This document shows positions 24,995 to 33,830 of a stretch of DNA of 64,000 nucleotides, piece by piece; the stretch's first letter is position 1, and each line of letters begins with the position of its first letter. Origin of the DNA: Streptomyces harbinensis. Its GTDB lineage: Bacteria > Actinomycetota > Actinomycetes > Streptomycetales > Streptomycetaceae. The notes under the pieces are model-generated. The model was given only the letters and a program-made list of their open reading frames with translations. It had not been told where the DNA came from and did not search any database. The translations under genes and the position numbers were made by a program. The stretch spans positions 186,001 through 250,000 of the forward strand of contig NZ_FPAB01000004.1 in assembly GCF_900116145.1 (NCBI RefSeq), written 5' to 3'.

Positions 24995-27831
24995 ACAAGG
25001 CACTCAACCGCTGGCGGCTCGGGCTGCGCATCGCCCGCCGCGACGCGCTGCGGGCCAAGGGCCGCAGCGCCCTGGTGGTGGCCATGATCGCCCTCCCCAT
25101 CCTCGGAGTGGCGGGCGCGGACCTGGCGGTGCGCAGCAGCCAGCTGTCCACCGACGAGTGGCTGTCCCGGGAGATCGGCACCGCCGACGCCCGGTACGAG
25201 GTCTACGAGGCGGGCGTCCCGATCCTCCAGCACCCCACCGACCCGTCCGACATGTGGTCCTCCTCCTGGGACGATGAGGAGCCCGGCCAGGCGAACCGCG
25301 ATCCCGGCGAAGACGGCGAGGAGGAGCCCGCCGGCAGGTTCCGCTTCGAGGACGTGCTGCCGGAGGGCGCCACCGTCCAGGAGGAGCGTTCCGGCTACGC
25401 GGACATCGCCACCGAGCACGGCATCCTGTGGACGGACATCCAGGAGACCGACCCCACCGCCGAGCTGACCCGCGGCAAATACACCCTGCTGGACGGCGAC
25501 TGGCCCACCGGACCCGGTGAGGTGGCCGCCACCACGCAGTTCCTGACGGACACCGGCGCCAAGGTCGGCTCCGAGGTGGAGCTGGCCGAGATCGACCACA
25601 AGGTCACCATCACCGGCTCCTACGAGCTGCCCGGCTCGCTCCGCTCCACCTCGCTGCTCGCCCCCAGCGACAGCCTGCTGCCGCTGCTGGACCGCGGCGA
25701 GGACCCCTCGAACGTCCGCTACCTGGTCGCCGTCGACGGCGGCGTCTCCTGGGACGCGGTGCAGGCCGCCAACGAGCTGGGCGTCCAGGTCACCTCCCGC
25801 GCGGTGCACCTCGACCCGCCGGCCGACGCCGACGTGCCGCTGTTCCAGCACCCCGACTACTTCCGGTGGGACTCCGGCATCGACTCCCAGGCCGCCGCCC
25901 TCATCGGTGTCGCCGTCGCGCTCGTCGTCCTGGAGATCTGTCTGCTGGCCGGGCCCGCCTTCGCGGTCGGTGCCCGCCGCTCCCGCCGCCAGCTGGGCCT
26001 GATCGGCTCCAACGGCGGCGACCGGGCGCAGCTGCGCGCCGTCATGCTCTCCAGCGGCATCGTGCTGGGCGCCGTGGCGGCCGTGATCGGCATCGTCCTC
26101 GGCGTCATCGGCGTCGTGCTGGCCAAGCCGTTCCTGGAGAACATCGGCGGCTCCCGCTTCGGCTCCTGGGACTTCCGCTGGCTGGAGATCCTCGGGATCG
26201 CGGCGTTCGCCGTGTTCATCGGCACCCTCGCCGCGCTGATCCCGGCCATCAACGCCTCGCGCTCCTCCGTCCTGGAGTCCCTCACCGGGGCCAAGGGCGT
26301 GCGCCGCGGCAGCCGGGCCCTGCCGATCGCCGGCACGGTCGCGCTGATCCTCGGTGTGGCCGTCGCGCTGGTCGGTGGCCTGTCCATGGGCAGCGCCGGG
26401 ATGGTCGGAGTCGGCGCCGTCATCGCCGAGCTCGGCCTGGTGGCCCTCACCCCGCTGCTGGTCGGCGGCTTCGGCAAGCTCGCCCGCTTCCTGCCGCTGT
26501 CCGGACGCCTGGCCCTGCGCGACGCAGCCCGCAACCGGGGCCGTACCGCACCGGCGGTCGCCGCCGTGCTGGCCGCCGCGGCCGGCGCGGTCGCGGTGGC
26601 CACCATGACCGCGGGCATCCAGGCGCAGGAGCGCGCCGAGTACGTGCCGAACCTCCCGGACGGCACCGTCGCGCTCACCATGTGGAACGGCTCCGAGTCG
26701 CAGCTGGACCCGCTGCGCTCGGCGGCCGAGAAGACCCTGCCGGTCACCGACCGCGCCGATCTGTCCACCGCGCAGCCCGCGCCCGCCTTCTGCACCGGCG
26801 GCAGTGCCGCGAACCTGGACTGGGACCCGGACGACTGCTACCTGGAAATCCGCACCCCGCCGGAGAACGTGTGCCCGCTGTGGGAAGAGGGCAGTGAGGC
26901 GCTGAGCGAGCAGGAGACGCGGGACCTGCGCCAGGACGAGCGCTGCCGGTTCAACCGCTCCGCCGGCTGGGGTATGAGCGAAGCCGGCCCGGTGGCCGTG
27001 GGCGGCCCGGAGATCCTGAAGGTCCTGGGCCTGGACCGTCCCGAGTACCGGCAGGCGCTGGAGGACGGCAAGGTCCTGGTCTTCGACCGCACCGACATCG
27101 ACTCCGAGGGCCGGGTCACCCTCGCCCAGTACGAGAACTGGGAGCAGGAGGAGCCCGCCGGCACCGTCGTCCTGCCCGCCGAGCACCTGGACGGCGACGG
27201 CTACGGCCTGGACGCGCTGATGACGCCGCAGGCCGCGGAGGAGGCCGGTCTGGGCACCACCTTCGCCGGCACCTACTACGCGTCCTCGGACCGGCCCACC
27301 AGCCAGGACGAGCAGGCGTTCCGCGGCGAGCTGGACGATCTCGTCCTCGGCTCCACCACCTCCTGGACGATCGAGCGCGGCTACACCGGCGACTACTCGC
27401 TGTCGCTGCTCATCCTCGCGATCGCCGCCATGGTGATCGCACTGGGCGCGGCCGGGATCGCCACCGGTCTGGCCCAGGCCGACTCGGAGGCGGATCTGGC
27501 CACCCTGGCGGCGGTCGGCGCGGCGCCCAGGATCCGGCGTACCCTCTCCGGACTCCAGTGCGGGCTGATCGCCTTCATGGGGGTACTGCTCGGCGCCGTC
27601 TCCGGTCTGATCCCGGCCCTGGGGCTGCTGATGGCCGACCACCGGGACCGGCTCGACTGGTGGGAGCGGGAGGTAGCGGAGGGCTGGGACGTCGGCCCGC
27701 GCCCCGAGCTGCATCTGGCGCTGCCGTGGGAGACCCTGGGCCAGCTGGTCGTGCTGGTGCCGCTCATCGCGCTGGTCTTCGCCGCCGTGCTCACCCGCTC
27801 CCGGGTGACCCTGGCCCGGCGCGCGGGGTGA
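24991..27831 (+). CDS. ABC transporter permease with FtsX domains
   Basis: A 946-residue membrane protein. After one N-terminal helix (RSALVVAMIALPILGVAGAD) comes a large extracellular region (about 40-295), then a first FtsX-type bundle of helices (about 300-480, with AALIPAINASRSSVLESL at its end), a further helix near 515-540, a second extracellular region rich in Asp/Glu and Cys (about 545-800) and a final helix bundle (about 805-940). The duplicated FtsX layout is common in actinomycete PadR- or TetR-controlled exporters of unknown cargo. GTG 24991 overlaps the ATPase stop. Confidence 0.9.
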   Translation: MNKALNRWRLGLRIARRDALRAKGRSALVVAMIALPILGVAGADLAVRSSQLSTDEWLSREIGTADARYEVYEAGVPILQHPTDPSDMWSSSWDDEEPGQANRDPGEDGEEEPAGRFRFEDVLPEGATVQEERSGYADIATEHGILWTDIQETDPTAELTRGKYTLLDGDWPTGPGEVAATTQFLTDTGAKVGSEVELAEIDHKVTITGSYELPGSLRSTSLLAPSDSLLPLLDRGEDPSNVRYLVAVDGGVSWDAVQAANELGVQVTSRAVHLDPPADADVPLFQHPDYFRWDSGIDSQAAALIGVAVALVVLEICLLAGPAFAVGARRSRRQLGLIGSNGGDRAQLRAVMLSSGIVLGAVAAVIGIVLGVIGVVLAKPFLENIGGSRFGSWDFRWLEILGIAAFAVFIGTLAALIPAINASRSSVLESLTGAKGVRRGSRALPIAGTVALILGVAVALVGGLSMGSAGMVGVGAVIAELGLVALTPLLVGGFGKLARFLPLSGRLALRDAARNRGRTAPAVAAVLAAAAGAVAVATMTAGIQAQERAEYVPNLPDGTVALTMWNGSESQLDPLRSAAEKTLPVTDRADLSTAQPAPAFCTGGSAANLDWDPDDCYLEIRTPPENVCPLWEEGSEALSEQETRDLRQDERCRFNRSAGWGMSEAGPVAVGGPEILKVLGLDRPEYRQALEDGKVLVFDRTDIDSEGRVTLAQYENWEQEEPAGTVVLPAEHLDGDGYGLDALMTPQAAEEAGLGTTFAGTYYASSDRPTSQDEQAFRGELDDLVLGSTTSWTIERGYTGDYSLSLLILAIAAMVIALGAAGIATGLAQADSEADLATLAAVGAAPRIRRTLSGLQCGLIAFMGVLLGAVSGLIPALGLLMADHRDRLDWWEREVAEGWDVGPRPELHLALPWETLGQLVVLVPLIALVFAAVLTRSRVTLARRAG

Positions 27832-27852
27832 CCCTCGTTGCATGATGGAGGT

Positions 27853-28422
27853 ATGACTCAGCCGAGGAATGAACCCTCTCAGGAGAGCCAGAGCCCGCAG
27901 GTCCTGGTCGTGGGCCCGGACGGCATGGCGCTCGCCAACGCCACCGCGCGAGACGGCGAGGGCGGCGAGGAGCACTCCGAGGTTCCCGTGACGGAGATGG
28001 TGGAGCAGCCGGCGAAGGTCATGCGGATCGGCAGCATGATCAAGCAGCTGCTGGAGGAGGTCAAGGCGGCCCCGCTGGACGAGGCCAGCCGGTACCGGCT
28101 CAAGGAGATCCACGCCAGTTCCGTCAAGGAGCTGGAGGAGGGTCTGGCCCCGGAGCTGGTGGAGGAGCTGGAGCGGCTGTCGCTGCCGTTCACGGACGAC
28201 CGGCTGCCCACCGAGGCGGAGCTGCGGATCGCCCAGGCGCAGCTGGTCGGCTGGCTGGAGGGGCTGTTCCACGGCATCCAGACGGCGCTGTTCGCGCAGC
28301 AGATGGCGGCGCGCGCCCAGCTGGAGCAGATGCGCCGGGCGCTGCCGCCCGGGGCGATGCCGGACGAGGGCGAGCACCCCGGTGATCCGCACGGCCCGGC
28401 CCGGTCGGGTCCCTACCTCTGA
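27853..28422 (+). CDS. bpa: Bacterial proteasome activator Bpa
   Basis: A 189-residue homolog of mycobacterial Bpa (PafE), which forms a ring that opens the 20S proteasome without ATP. The core of the family is present: VMRIGSMIKQLLEEVKAAPLD (helix 1), then RLKEIHASSVKELEEGLAPE and the long amphipathic helix with LRIAQAQLVGWLEGLFHGIQ. The protein ends in GPYL; mycobacterial Bpa ends in GQYL, which docks in the alpha-ring pockets, so the key penultimate Tyr-Leu is kept. The flanking N- and C-terminal parts are acidic or Pro/Gly-rich and probably disordered. GATGGAGG supports ATG 27853. No proteasome genes are nearby. Confidence 0.85.
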   Translation: MTQPRNEPSQESQSPQVLVVGPDGMALANATARDGEGGEEHSEVPVTEMVEQPAKVMRIGSMIKQLLEEVKAAPLDEASRYRLKEIHASSVKELEEGLAPELVEELERLSLPFTDDRLPTEAELRIAQAQLVGWLEGLFHGIQTALFAQQMAARAQLEQMRRALPPGAMPDEGEHPGDPHGPARSGPYL

Positions 28423-28435
28423 CCTGTACACGGTG

Positions 28436-28469
28436 AAGGCGCCGGTCCCCCTCGGGGGGCCGGCGCCTT
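28436..28469. terminator. Strong bidirectional terminator hairpin
   Basis: A perfect 10-bp inverted repeat (AAGGCGCCGG at 28436-28445, complement at 28460-28469), extended inward by CCCCC/GGGGG pairing, lies between convergent bpa and the second E2 gene. Confidence 0.8.
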
Positions 28470-28494
28470 CGCGCTGCGGTGGTACGGGCGGGGG

Positions 28495-29922
28495 TCAGCC
28501 CCAGGTGAGCAGCCGCCGGGGGTGTTCGAGGACGGCGGCCACATCCGCGAGGAGCCGGGAGCCCAGCGCGCCGTCGATCAGCCGGTGGTCGAAGGAGAGC
28601 GCCAGGGTGGTGACCTGGCGGGGCTTGACCTTGCCCTTGTGGACCCAGGGCTGGGCCTTGATGGCGCCGACCGCCAGGATGGCGGACTCGCCGGGGTTGA
28701 GGATCGGGGTGCCGCTGTCCACGCCGAAGACCCCGACGTTGGTGATGGTGACGGTGCCGCCCTGCATGTCGGCGGGGGTGGTACGTCCCTCGCGTGCCGT
28801 GGTCACCAGGTCGCTGAGCGCGGTGGCCAGTTCGGCCAGGGACTTGCGGCCGGCGTCCTTGATGTTGGGGACGAGCAGGCCGCGCGGGGTGGCCGCGGCG
28901 ATGCCCAGGTTGACGGTCTCCTTGTAGACGATCTCCTGGTTGGCCTCGTCCCAGGCGGCGTGCGCGTCGGGGTTGCGGCGCAGGGCCAGGAGCAGGGCGC
29001 GGGCGATGATCAGCAGCGGGTTGATCCGCACGCCGGCCAGGTCCGGGTCGTCCTTGAGCCGGGCCACCAGCTTCATGGTGCGGGTGACGTCGACGGTGAT
29101 GAACTCGGTGACGTGCGGCGCGGTGAACGCGCTGTCGACCATGGCCTGCGCGGTGGCCTTGCGCACGCCGCGGATCGGGACCCGGCGCTCGCCGGGCCGC
29201 TCGGCCGGCTGCTGCCCGGGGACGGCCTCCTCCGGCTGCGGGGCGGGGGCAGGGGCGGCCTCGGGTGCGGGGGCGGCGGCGGCCTGGACGTCCTCGCGGG
29301 TGACGGTGCCGTCCGGGCCGGTGGGCCGTACCGCCCGCAGATCGATGCCCAGGTCCTTGGCGAGCTTGCGCACCGGGGGCTTGGCCAGCGGCCGGCCGCC
29401 GCCGGCCGGTGCCGCCGGGGCGGGCGGCGCGGGCGCGGCCTCGGGGGCGGGCGCCGGCTCCGGTACGGCGGCGACCGGCTTGCGCGGGCGGCGCTTGGTG
29501 GCGGCGGTGGAGACGCCGTAGCCGACCAGCACCGGCTGCCGGGCGGCGGGCTGCTCCGCAGCCGGTGCCGGTGCCGGCTCCGGCTCTCCGGCGGCCTCCG
29601 GCGCGGGCTCGGCCGCCGCCTGCGGCGCCGGGGCGGGGGCGGCCGGTGCCTCCTCCGGCGCACCGGGGGTGGTGTCCACCGTGATGATCGGCGAGCCGAC
29701 ATCCACGGTGTCGCCCTCCGCCCACAGCAGCTCGCGCACCGTCCCGTCGAAGGGGATGGGCAGTTCCACGGCGGCCTTGGCGGTCTCCACCTCGACCACC
29801 ACCTGGCCGTCGCTCACGGTGTCGCCCGGCTGAACGTGCCACTTGAGGATCTCGGCCTCGGTGAGGCCCTCTCCCACGTCGGGCATCTTGAATTCGCGGT
29901 AGCGCTGGGGTGCAGCAGCCAT
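28495..29922 (-). CDS. bkdC: 2-oxoacid dehydrogenase E2 (second complex)
   Basis: A 475-residue dihydrolipoyl acyltransferase. One lipoyl domain (residues 8-85) carries Lys49 in VEVETAKAAVE. A long Ala/Pro/Glu-rich linker (about 90-180) follows, with the peripheral-subunit-binding domain (KPPVRKLAKDLGIDLRAVRP, about 170-205), a second Ala/Pro linker and the catalytic domain with DHRLIDGALG near the end. The linkers are longer and more acidic than in the first E2 (418 residues). ATG 29922 is preferred over a GTG two codons upstream. It is the last gene of an E1alpha-E1beta-E2 operon; E3 is absent here too. Confidence 0.92.
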   Translation of the reverse strand: MAAAPQRYREFKMPDVGEGLTEAEILKWHVQPGDTVSDGQVVVEVETAKAAVELPIPFDGTVRELLWAEGDTVDVGSPIITVDTTPGAPEEAPAAPAPAPQAAAEPAPEAAGEPEPAPAPAAEQPAARQPVLVGYGVSTAATKRRPRKPVAAVPEPAPAPEAAPAPPAPAAPAGGGRPLAKPPVRKLAKDLGIDLRAVRPTGPDGTVTREDVQAAAAPAPEAAPAPAPQPEEAVPGQQPAERPGERRVPIRGVRKATAQAMVDSAFTAPHVTEFITVDVTRTMKLVARLKDDPDLAGVRINPLLIIARALLLALRRNPDAHAAWDEANQEIVYKETVNLGIAAATPRGLLVPNIKDAGRKSLAELATALSDLVTTAREGRTTPADMQGGTVTITNVGVFGVDSGTPILNPGESAILAVGAIKAQPWVHKGKVKPRQVTTLALSFDHRLIDGALGSRLLADVAAVLEHPRRLLTWG

Positions 29923-29946
29923 CGTCACGACTCTCCTCAGCCTCTC

Positions 29947-30942
29947 TCAGTACGCCAGTGAGCGGTCGACACTGTCGAGCACCCGGTCGAGCCCGGGAAG
30001 ATACTCCTCCTCCAGGCGCGCCGGCGGGTACGGGGAGTGGAAACCGCCCACCCGCAGCACCGGGGCCTCCAGGTGGTAGAAGCACCGTTCCGATATGCGG
30101 GCGGCCACCTCCGCACCGGCTCCGAAGAAGACCGGCGCCTCGTGCACGGTCACCAGCCGGCCGGTCTTCTCCACCGAGCGCTGCACGGTGTCGAAGTCGA
30201 TGGGCGAGATGGACCGCAGATCGATGACCTCGATCGACCGGCCCTCCTCCTGGGCGACGGCCGCCGCCTGGAGCGCGGTGCGCACGGTCGGCCCGTACCC
30301 CACCAGGGTGAGGTCGGAGCCGGGCCGCACCACGCGCGCGGTGTGCAGCGGCCCGGGGATGCCGGCCTCGTTGACCTCGCCCTTGTCCCAGTAGCGGGAT
30401 TTGGGCTCGAAGAAGATCACCGGGTCGTCGCACTCGATGGCCTGGCGCAGCATCCAGTACGCGTCGTCCGCGTTGGACGGGGAGACGATCTTCAGCCCGG
30501 CGACGTGCGCGAACAGCGCCTCGGGCGACTCGCTGTGGTGCTCGACCGCGCCGATGCCGCCCGCGTACGGGATGCGGATGACGACCGGCAGCTTGACCTT
30601 GCCCAGCGAGCGGGCGTGCATCTTCGCCAGCTGGGTGACGATCTGGTCGTAGCCGGGGAAGACGAAGCCGTCGAACTGGATCTCCGCCACCGGCCGGTAG
30701 CCGCGCAGCGCGAGGCCGATCGCGGTGCCGATGATCCCGGACTCGGCCAGCGGGGTGTCGATGACCCGCTCCTCGCCGAAGTCCTTCTGGAGGCCGTCGG
30801 TGACCCGGAAGACCCCGCCGAGCTTGCCGACGTCCTCGCCCATGACGAGGACCTTGGGGTCGGTCTCCATGGCGGTGCGCAGCGCGGAGTTGATGGCCTT
30901 GGCGATGGGCAGCCGGGGCGGGGCGTCGTGGGTGGGGGCCAT
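29947..30942 (-). CDS. bkdB: 2-oxoacid dehydrogenase E1 beta subunit (second complex)
   Basis: A 331-residue E1 beta subunit. Family motifs: VLVMGEDVGKLGGVFRVTDG, DTPLAESGIIGTAIGLALRG, IRIPYAGGIGAVEHHSESPE (active-site HH) and the C-terminal LRVGGFHSPYPPARLEE. Its start is two bases after the E1 alpha stop codon, so the subunits are translationally coupled. It differs from the first E1 beta throughout, so the two operons are old paralogs rather than a recent duplication. Confidence 0.92.
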   Translation of the reverse strand: MAPTHDAPPRLPIAKAINSALRTAMETDPKVLVMGEDVGKLGGVFRVTDGLQKDFGEERVIDTPLAESGIIGTAIGLALRGYRPVAEIQFDGFVFPGYDQIVTQLAKMHARSLGKVKLPVVIRIPYAGGIGAVEHHSESPEALFAHVAGLKIVSPSNADDAYWMLRQAIECDDPVIFFEPKSRYWDKGEVNEAGIPGPLHTARVVRPGSDLTLVGYGPTVRTALQAAAVAQEEGRSIEVIDLRSISPIDFDTVQRSVEKTGRLVTVHEAPVFFGAGAEVAARISERCFYHLEAPVLRVGGFHSPYPPARLEEEYLPGLDRVLDSVDRSLAY

Positions 30943-30943
30943 G

Positions 30944-32263
30944 TCAGTTCTCCTCCTGCTCGAACGAGGCGAGGTACGCGGCGTACTGGGCGCGTTCCTC
31001 GTCGACCAGGGCGTGGCCGTCCGCGTACACGTGTTCGAAGATCGCCATGCTGTCCGGGTCGGGCATGGTACGGATCGTCTCCCGCACCCGGCGGCCCAGC
31101 GCGTCGCTCTCCTCCTCGACGGCCGCGTAGAACGCCTCGTCGGCCGCGCCGGTCGCGTCCAGGTGGCGCCGCAGCCGCAGGATCGGGTCCTTGGCCTCCC
31201 ACTGCGCGAGTTCGTCGTCCGGGCGGTAACGGGTGGGGTCGTCGGAGGTGGTGTGGGCGCCCATCCGGTAGGTGAACGCCTCGACCAGCATCGGGCCCTG
31301 CCCGGAGCGGGCGCGCTCGACGGCGGCCCGGGTCACGGCGAGCACCGCCAGGACGTCGTTGCCGTCCACCCGCACGCCGGGGAAGCCGTAGCCGGCGGCG
31401 CGCTGGTAGAGGGGAACGCGGGTCTGCCGCTCGGTGGGCTCGGAGATGGCCCACTGGTTGTTCTGGCAGAAGAACACGATCGGCGCGTTGTACACCGCCG
31501 AGAAGGTGAACGCCTCGGCCACGTCGCCCTGGCTGGAGGCGCCGTCGCCGAAGTAGGCGATGACGGCGGAGTCGCCGCCGTCCTTGGCCACGCCCATCGC
31601 GTAGCCGGCGGCGTGCAGGGTCTGGGAGCCGATGACGATGGTGTAGAGGTGGAAGTTGTTGCTGTTCGGGTCCCAGCCGCCGTGGTTGACGCCCCGGAAC
31701 ATGCCCAGCAGGAGGGTCGGGTCGACCCCCCGGCACCAGGCGACGCCGTGCTCGCGGTAGGTGGGGAACACGTAGTCGCCGGGGTGCAGCGCGCGGCCGG
31801 AGCCGATCTGGGCGGCCTCCTGGCCGAGCAGCGACGGCCACAGGCCCAGCTCGCCCTGGCGCTGGAGGGAGGTGGCCTCGGCGTCGAAGCGGCGGGTGAG
31901 CACCATGTCGCGGTACAGGCCGCGCAGCTCGTCGGCGCCGATGTCCAGCGTGTAGTCGGGGTGGTCGACGCGTTCGCCCTCGGGGGTGAGCAGCTGCACC
32001 ATCGCGGGCCGGTCCGCCGCCGGGCCGCGCCGGGCCGCGCTCTTCCCGGGGGCCTTCTTCGCGGCGGAGGTCCGCTTCGCCGTCGCCTTGCCGGCCGCCG
32101 CCTTCTTGGCCGTGGATTTCCGGGCCGTCGGCTTCTTCGCGGCGGTTTTCCCGGGGGCCTTCTCCGTCCCGGCCTTCTTCGTCGCGGTCTTCCTCGTCGC
32201 GGTCTTCTGGGCGGCGGTGGCGGTCGCACGGCGCGGCGTGCCGCGTTCGGCGGTGCTCTCCAC
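30944..32263 (-). CDS. bkdA: 2-oxoacid dehydrogenase E1 alpha with Lys/Ala-rich N-terminal tail
   Basis: A 439-residue E1 alpha. The C-terminal 365 residues are a normal branched-chain-type E1 alpha: GQEAAQIGSGRAL, the TPP motif GDGASSQGDVAEAFTFSAVY closing with QNN, and GYGFPGVRVDGND. The first 75 residues are an appended tail of repeated Ala, Lys and Thr (TATRKTATKKAGTEK, then TAAKKPTARKSTAKKAAAGK) like the C-terminal tails of histone H1 or actinobacterial HU. Of two in-frame GTGs, 32263 is chosen because GGAGGAG lies nine bases before it (the one at 32269 is only three bases away). The usual role is oxidative decarboxylation of keto acids of Val, Leu and Ile, making primers for branched fatty acids. 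Confidence 0.9.
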   Translation of the reverse strand: MESTAERGTPRRATATAAQKTATRKTATKKAGTEKAPGKTAAKKPTARKSTAKKAAAGKATAKRTSAAKKAPGKSAARRGPAADRPAMVQLLTPEGERVDHPDYTLDIGADELRGLYRDMVLTRRFDAEATSLQRQGELGLWPSLLGQEAAQIGSGRALHPGDYVFPTYREHGVAWCRGVDPTLLLGMFRGVNHGGWDPNSNNFHLYTIVIGSQTLHAAGYAMGVAKDGGDSAVIAYFGDGASSQGDVAEAFTFSAVYNAPIVFFCQNNQWAISEPTERQTRVPLYQRAAGYGFPGVRVDGNDVLAVLAVTRAAVERARSGQGPMLVEAFTYRMGAHTTSDDPTRYRPDDELAQWEAKDPILRLRRHLDATGAADEAFYAAVEEESDALGRRVRETIRTMPDPDSMAIFEHVYADGHALVDEERAQYAAYLASFEQEEN

Positions 32264-32626
32264 GGTCACTTGCTCCTCCGTCGGTCCGGCTCCCGGGGTC
32301 GTCCGGGCGGCCAGTGCGGGCCCGCCCGGCCCCGTACGGCGCACGGGGTCGGGTGCGCGCGGACGGATCCGAGCGGTACTGGTTGTCCCGTCCGGCGGCC
32401 CGCTAGAAAGCACGGTACCCATAGTGCTCACAAGCAGCGAAACCGCCCCTGACCTGCGGATTTACCTGGAAATCAAAGTAAATCGCGGGCGTGTGGGGCG
32501 ATCCGCCGAAAACACCGTGGTCACAGCCTCGCAAGCGCCTGGGACATCCGCACGTTATCCCCGCCACCCGGGGCAGCGGAAGGGTGATGCGCGGCGGCAT
32601 TCGGGGAGCTGTGTGAGACTGACCCC
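32264..32626. promoter_or_regulatory. Divergent promoter region of E1alpha and response regulator
   Basis: A 363-bp intergenic region without a credible gene. Its central part (32405-32560) is clearly more A/T-rich than the surroundings. It contains an inverted repeat, GATTTAC (32459-32465) and GTAAATC (32478-32484), 12 bases apart, a possible operator for either divergent gene. No clear -35/-10 pair was assigned. Confidence 0.55.
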
Positions 32627-33322
32627 GTGCCCGAAGACGGAAAAATCACCGTATTCCTGCTTGATGACCACGAGGTGGTCCGGCGCGGGGTGCACGAGCT
32701 GCTGTCGATGGAGCCCGACATCGAGGTGGTCGGCGAGGCCGGCACCGCCGCCGACGCCCTGGTGCGCATCCCGGCCACCCACCCCGACGTGGCGGTGCTC
32801 GACGTACGGCTCCCGGACGGCAGCGGGGTGGAGGTCTGCCGCGAGATCCGCTCCCGCGACGAGTCCGTCGCCGCCCTGATGCTCACCTCCTACGCGGACG
32901 ACGAGGCACTGTTCGACGCGATCATGGCGGGCGCCTCCGGCTACGTCCTCAAGGCCATCAGGGGTACGGAGCTGCTGACGGCGGTCCGTGACGTGGCGGC
33001 CGGCAAGTCGCTCCTCGACCCGGTCGCCACCCAGCGGGTGCTGGACCGGCTGCGCAGCGGGCCGGGCGAGGAGGAGCCGGACGACCGGACGGCGCGGCTC
33101 ACCGACCAGGAGCGGCGGATCCTGGACCTGATCGGCGAGGGGCTGACGAACCGGGCGATCGGCGAGCAGCTGCACCTGGCCGAGAAGACCATCAAGAACT
33201 ACGTCTCCAGCCTGCTGTCCAAGCTCGGCATGGAACGCCGGTCGCAGGCCGCCGCGTTCGTCGCCCGCCGGCAGGCGGAGCGCGAACGCGAGGCCCGGCG
33301 CGGCGGCCACGGCGCGCGATAG
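32627..33322 (+). CDS. Orphan NarL/FixJ response regulator (DevR/OsdR-like)
   Basis: A 231-residue two-component output protein. The receiver domain (about 8-125) has the acidic pair LLDDHEVV, the phosphorylatable Asp59 in VLDVRLPDG, the switch Thr in MLTSYADD and Lys in YVLKAIRG. The C-terminal LuxR-type helix-turn-helix is ERRILDLIGEGLTNRAIGEQ followed by KTIKNYVSSLLSKLGM (about 160-215). The spacing and linker resemble DevR/DosR and OsdR of actinomycetes, which govern hypoxia and development. No histidine kinase gene is in the window, so its partner must be elsewhere. The start GTG 32627 lacks a convincing ribosome site. Confidence 0.9.
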   Translation: MPEDGKITVFLLDDHEVVRRGVHELLSMEPDIEVVGEAGTAADALVRIPATHPDVAVLDVRLPDGSGVEVCREIRSRDESVAALMLTSYADDEALFDAIMAGASGYVLKAIRGTELLTAVRDVAAGKSLLDPVATQRVLDRLRSGPGEEEPDDRTARLTDQERRILDLIGEGLTNRAIGEQLHLAEKTIKNYVSSLLSKLGMERRSQAAAFVARRQAEREREARRGGHGAR

Positions 33323-33374
33323 GGGCCGTTCGTCCCTTGTCCCCCACCCGGCCGGGCCGGGCAGGGTGGGGGAC

Positions 33375-33761
33375 ATGGATGCCCGCACGAGTGCCGACCA
33401 CCCGCTGGCCGAGGCCCTGCGGCTGCTGCCGCGCGCCCCGCACGGCCGGGCCGCCGTCACCCGGCACGCCCTGCCGCTCATCGTCCCCGCCTGCCACCGG
33501 CTGAGCGAGGACGGCAGGACGGTGCTGCTGCGCATCGCAGGCGACGCCCTGGAGAGCGGACGGCTGATCGACGGCACGGTGGTGGCGTACGAGACCAACA
33601 GCCGGGACGCGGGCGAGGACCTGCGCCCCTGGGGCGTCCAGCTGATCGGCACCGCCCACGCGCTGGTGCCCTCCCCCGCCGAACGCGCCACGTTCGCGCC
33701 GCTGCCCGCCGGGCGGCACTATCTGCGGCTCACCCCGACGCTGGCCACCGTCCGCCGCTGA
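33375..33761 (+). CDS. FMN-binding split-barrel (pyridoxamine 5'-phosphate oxidase-like) protein
   Basis: A 128-residue protein with the beta-barrel pattern of the PNPOx-like family: RAAVTRHALPLIVPACHRLS, TVLLRIAGDALESGRLIDGT and VVAYETNSRD, then GWGV-type LRPWGVQLIGTAHALV. Members bind FMN, F420 or heme; the short length and the GDALESGRL segment fit the group found beside DevR-type regulators. The true substrate is unknown. ATG 33375 is preferred over an upstream in-frame start three codons earlier. The gene follows the response regulator by about 50 bases on the same strand and may be part of its regulon. Confidence 0.7.
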   Translation: MDARTSADHPLAEALRLLPRAPHGRAAVTRHALPLIVPACHRLSEDGRTVLLRIAGDALESGRLIDGTVVAYETNSRDAGEDLRPWGVQLIGTAHALVPSPAERATFAPLPAGRHYLRLTPTLATVRR

Positions 33762-33830
33762 CCCCGCCCCCGCTCGTACCACCTGGTGGACCACTTGTGC
33801 CGGACAGCGGTTCGGTGATGTGATGCCGCC

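Noticed and set aside
24553..28431. Open frame of about 1290 codons opposite the ABC transporter and bpa
   Set aside because: Low-complexity Gly/Arg/Gln translation antisense to intact genes; no start signal.
30944..32263. Lys/Ala tail of E1alpha as a separate small histone-like gene
   Set aside because: It is in frame and continuous with the enzyme, with no stop or restart; it is part of the same protein.
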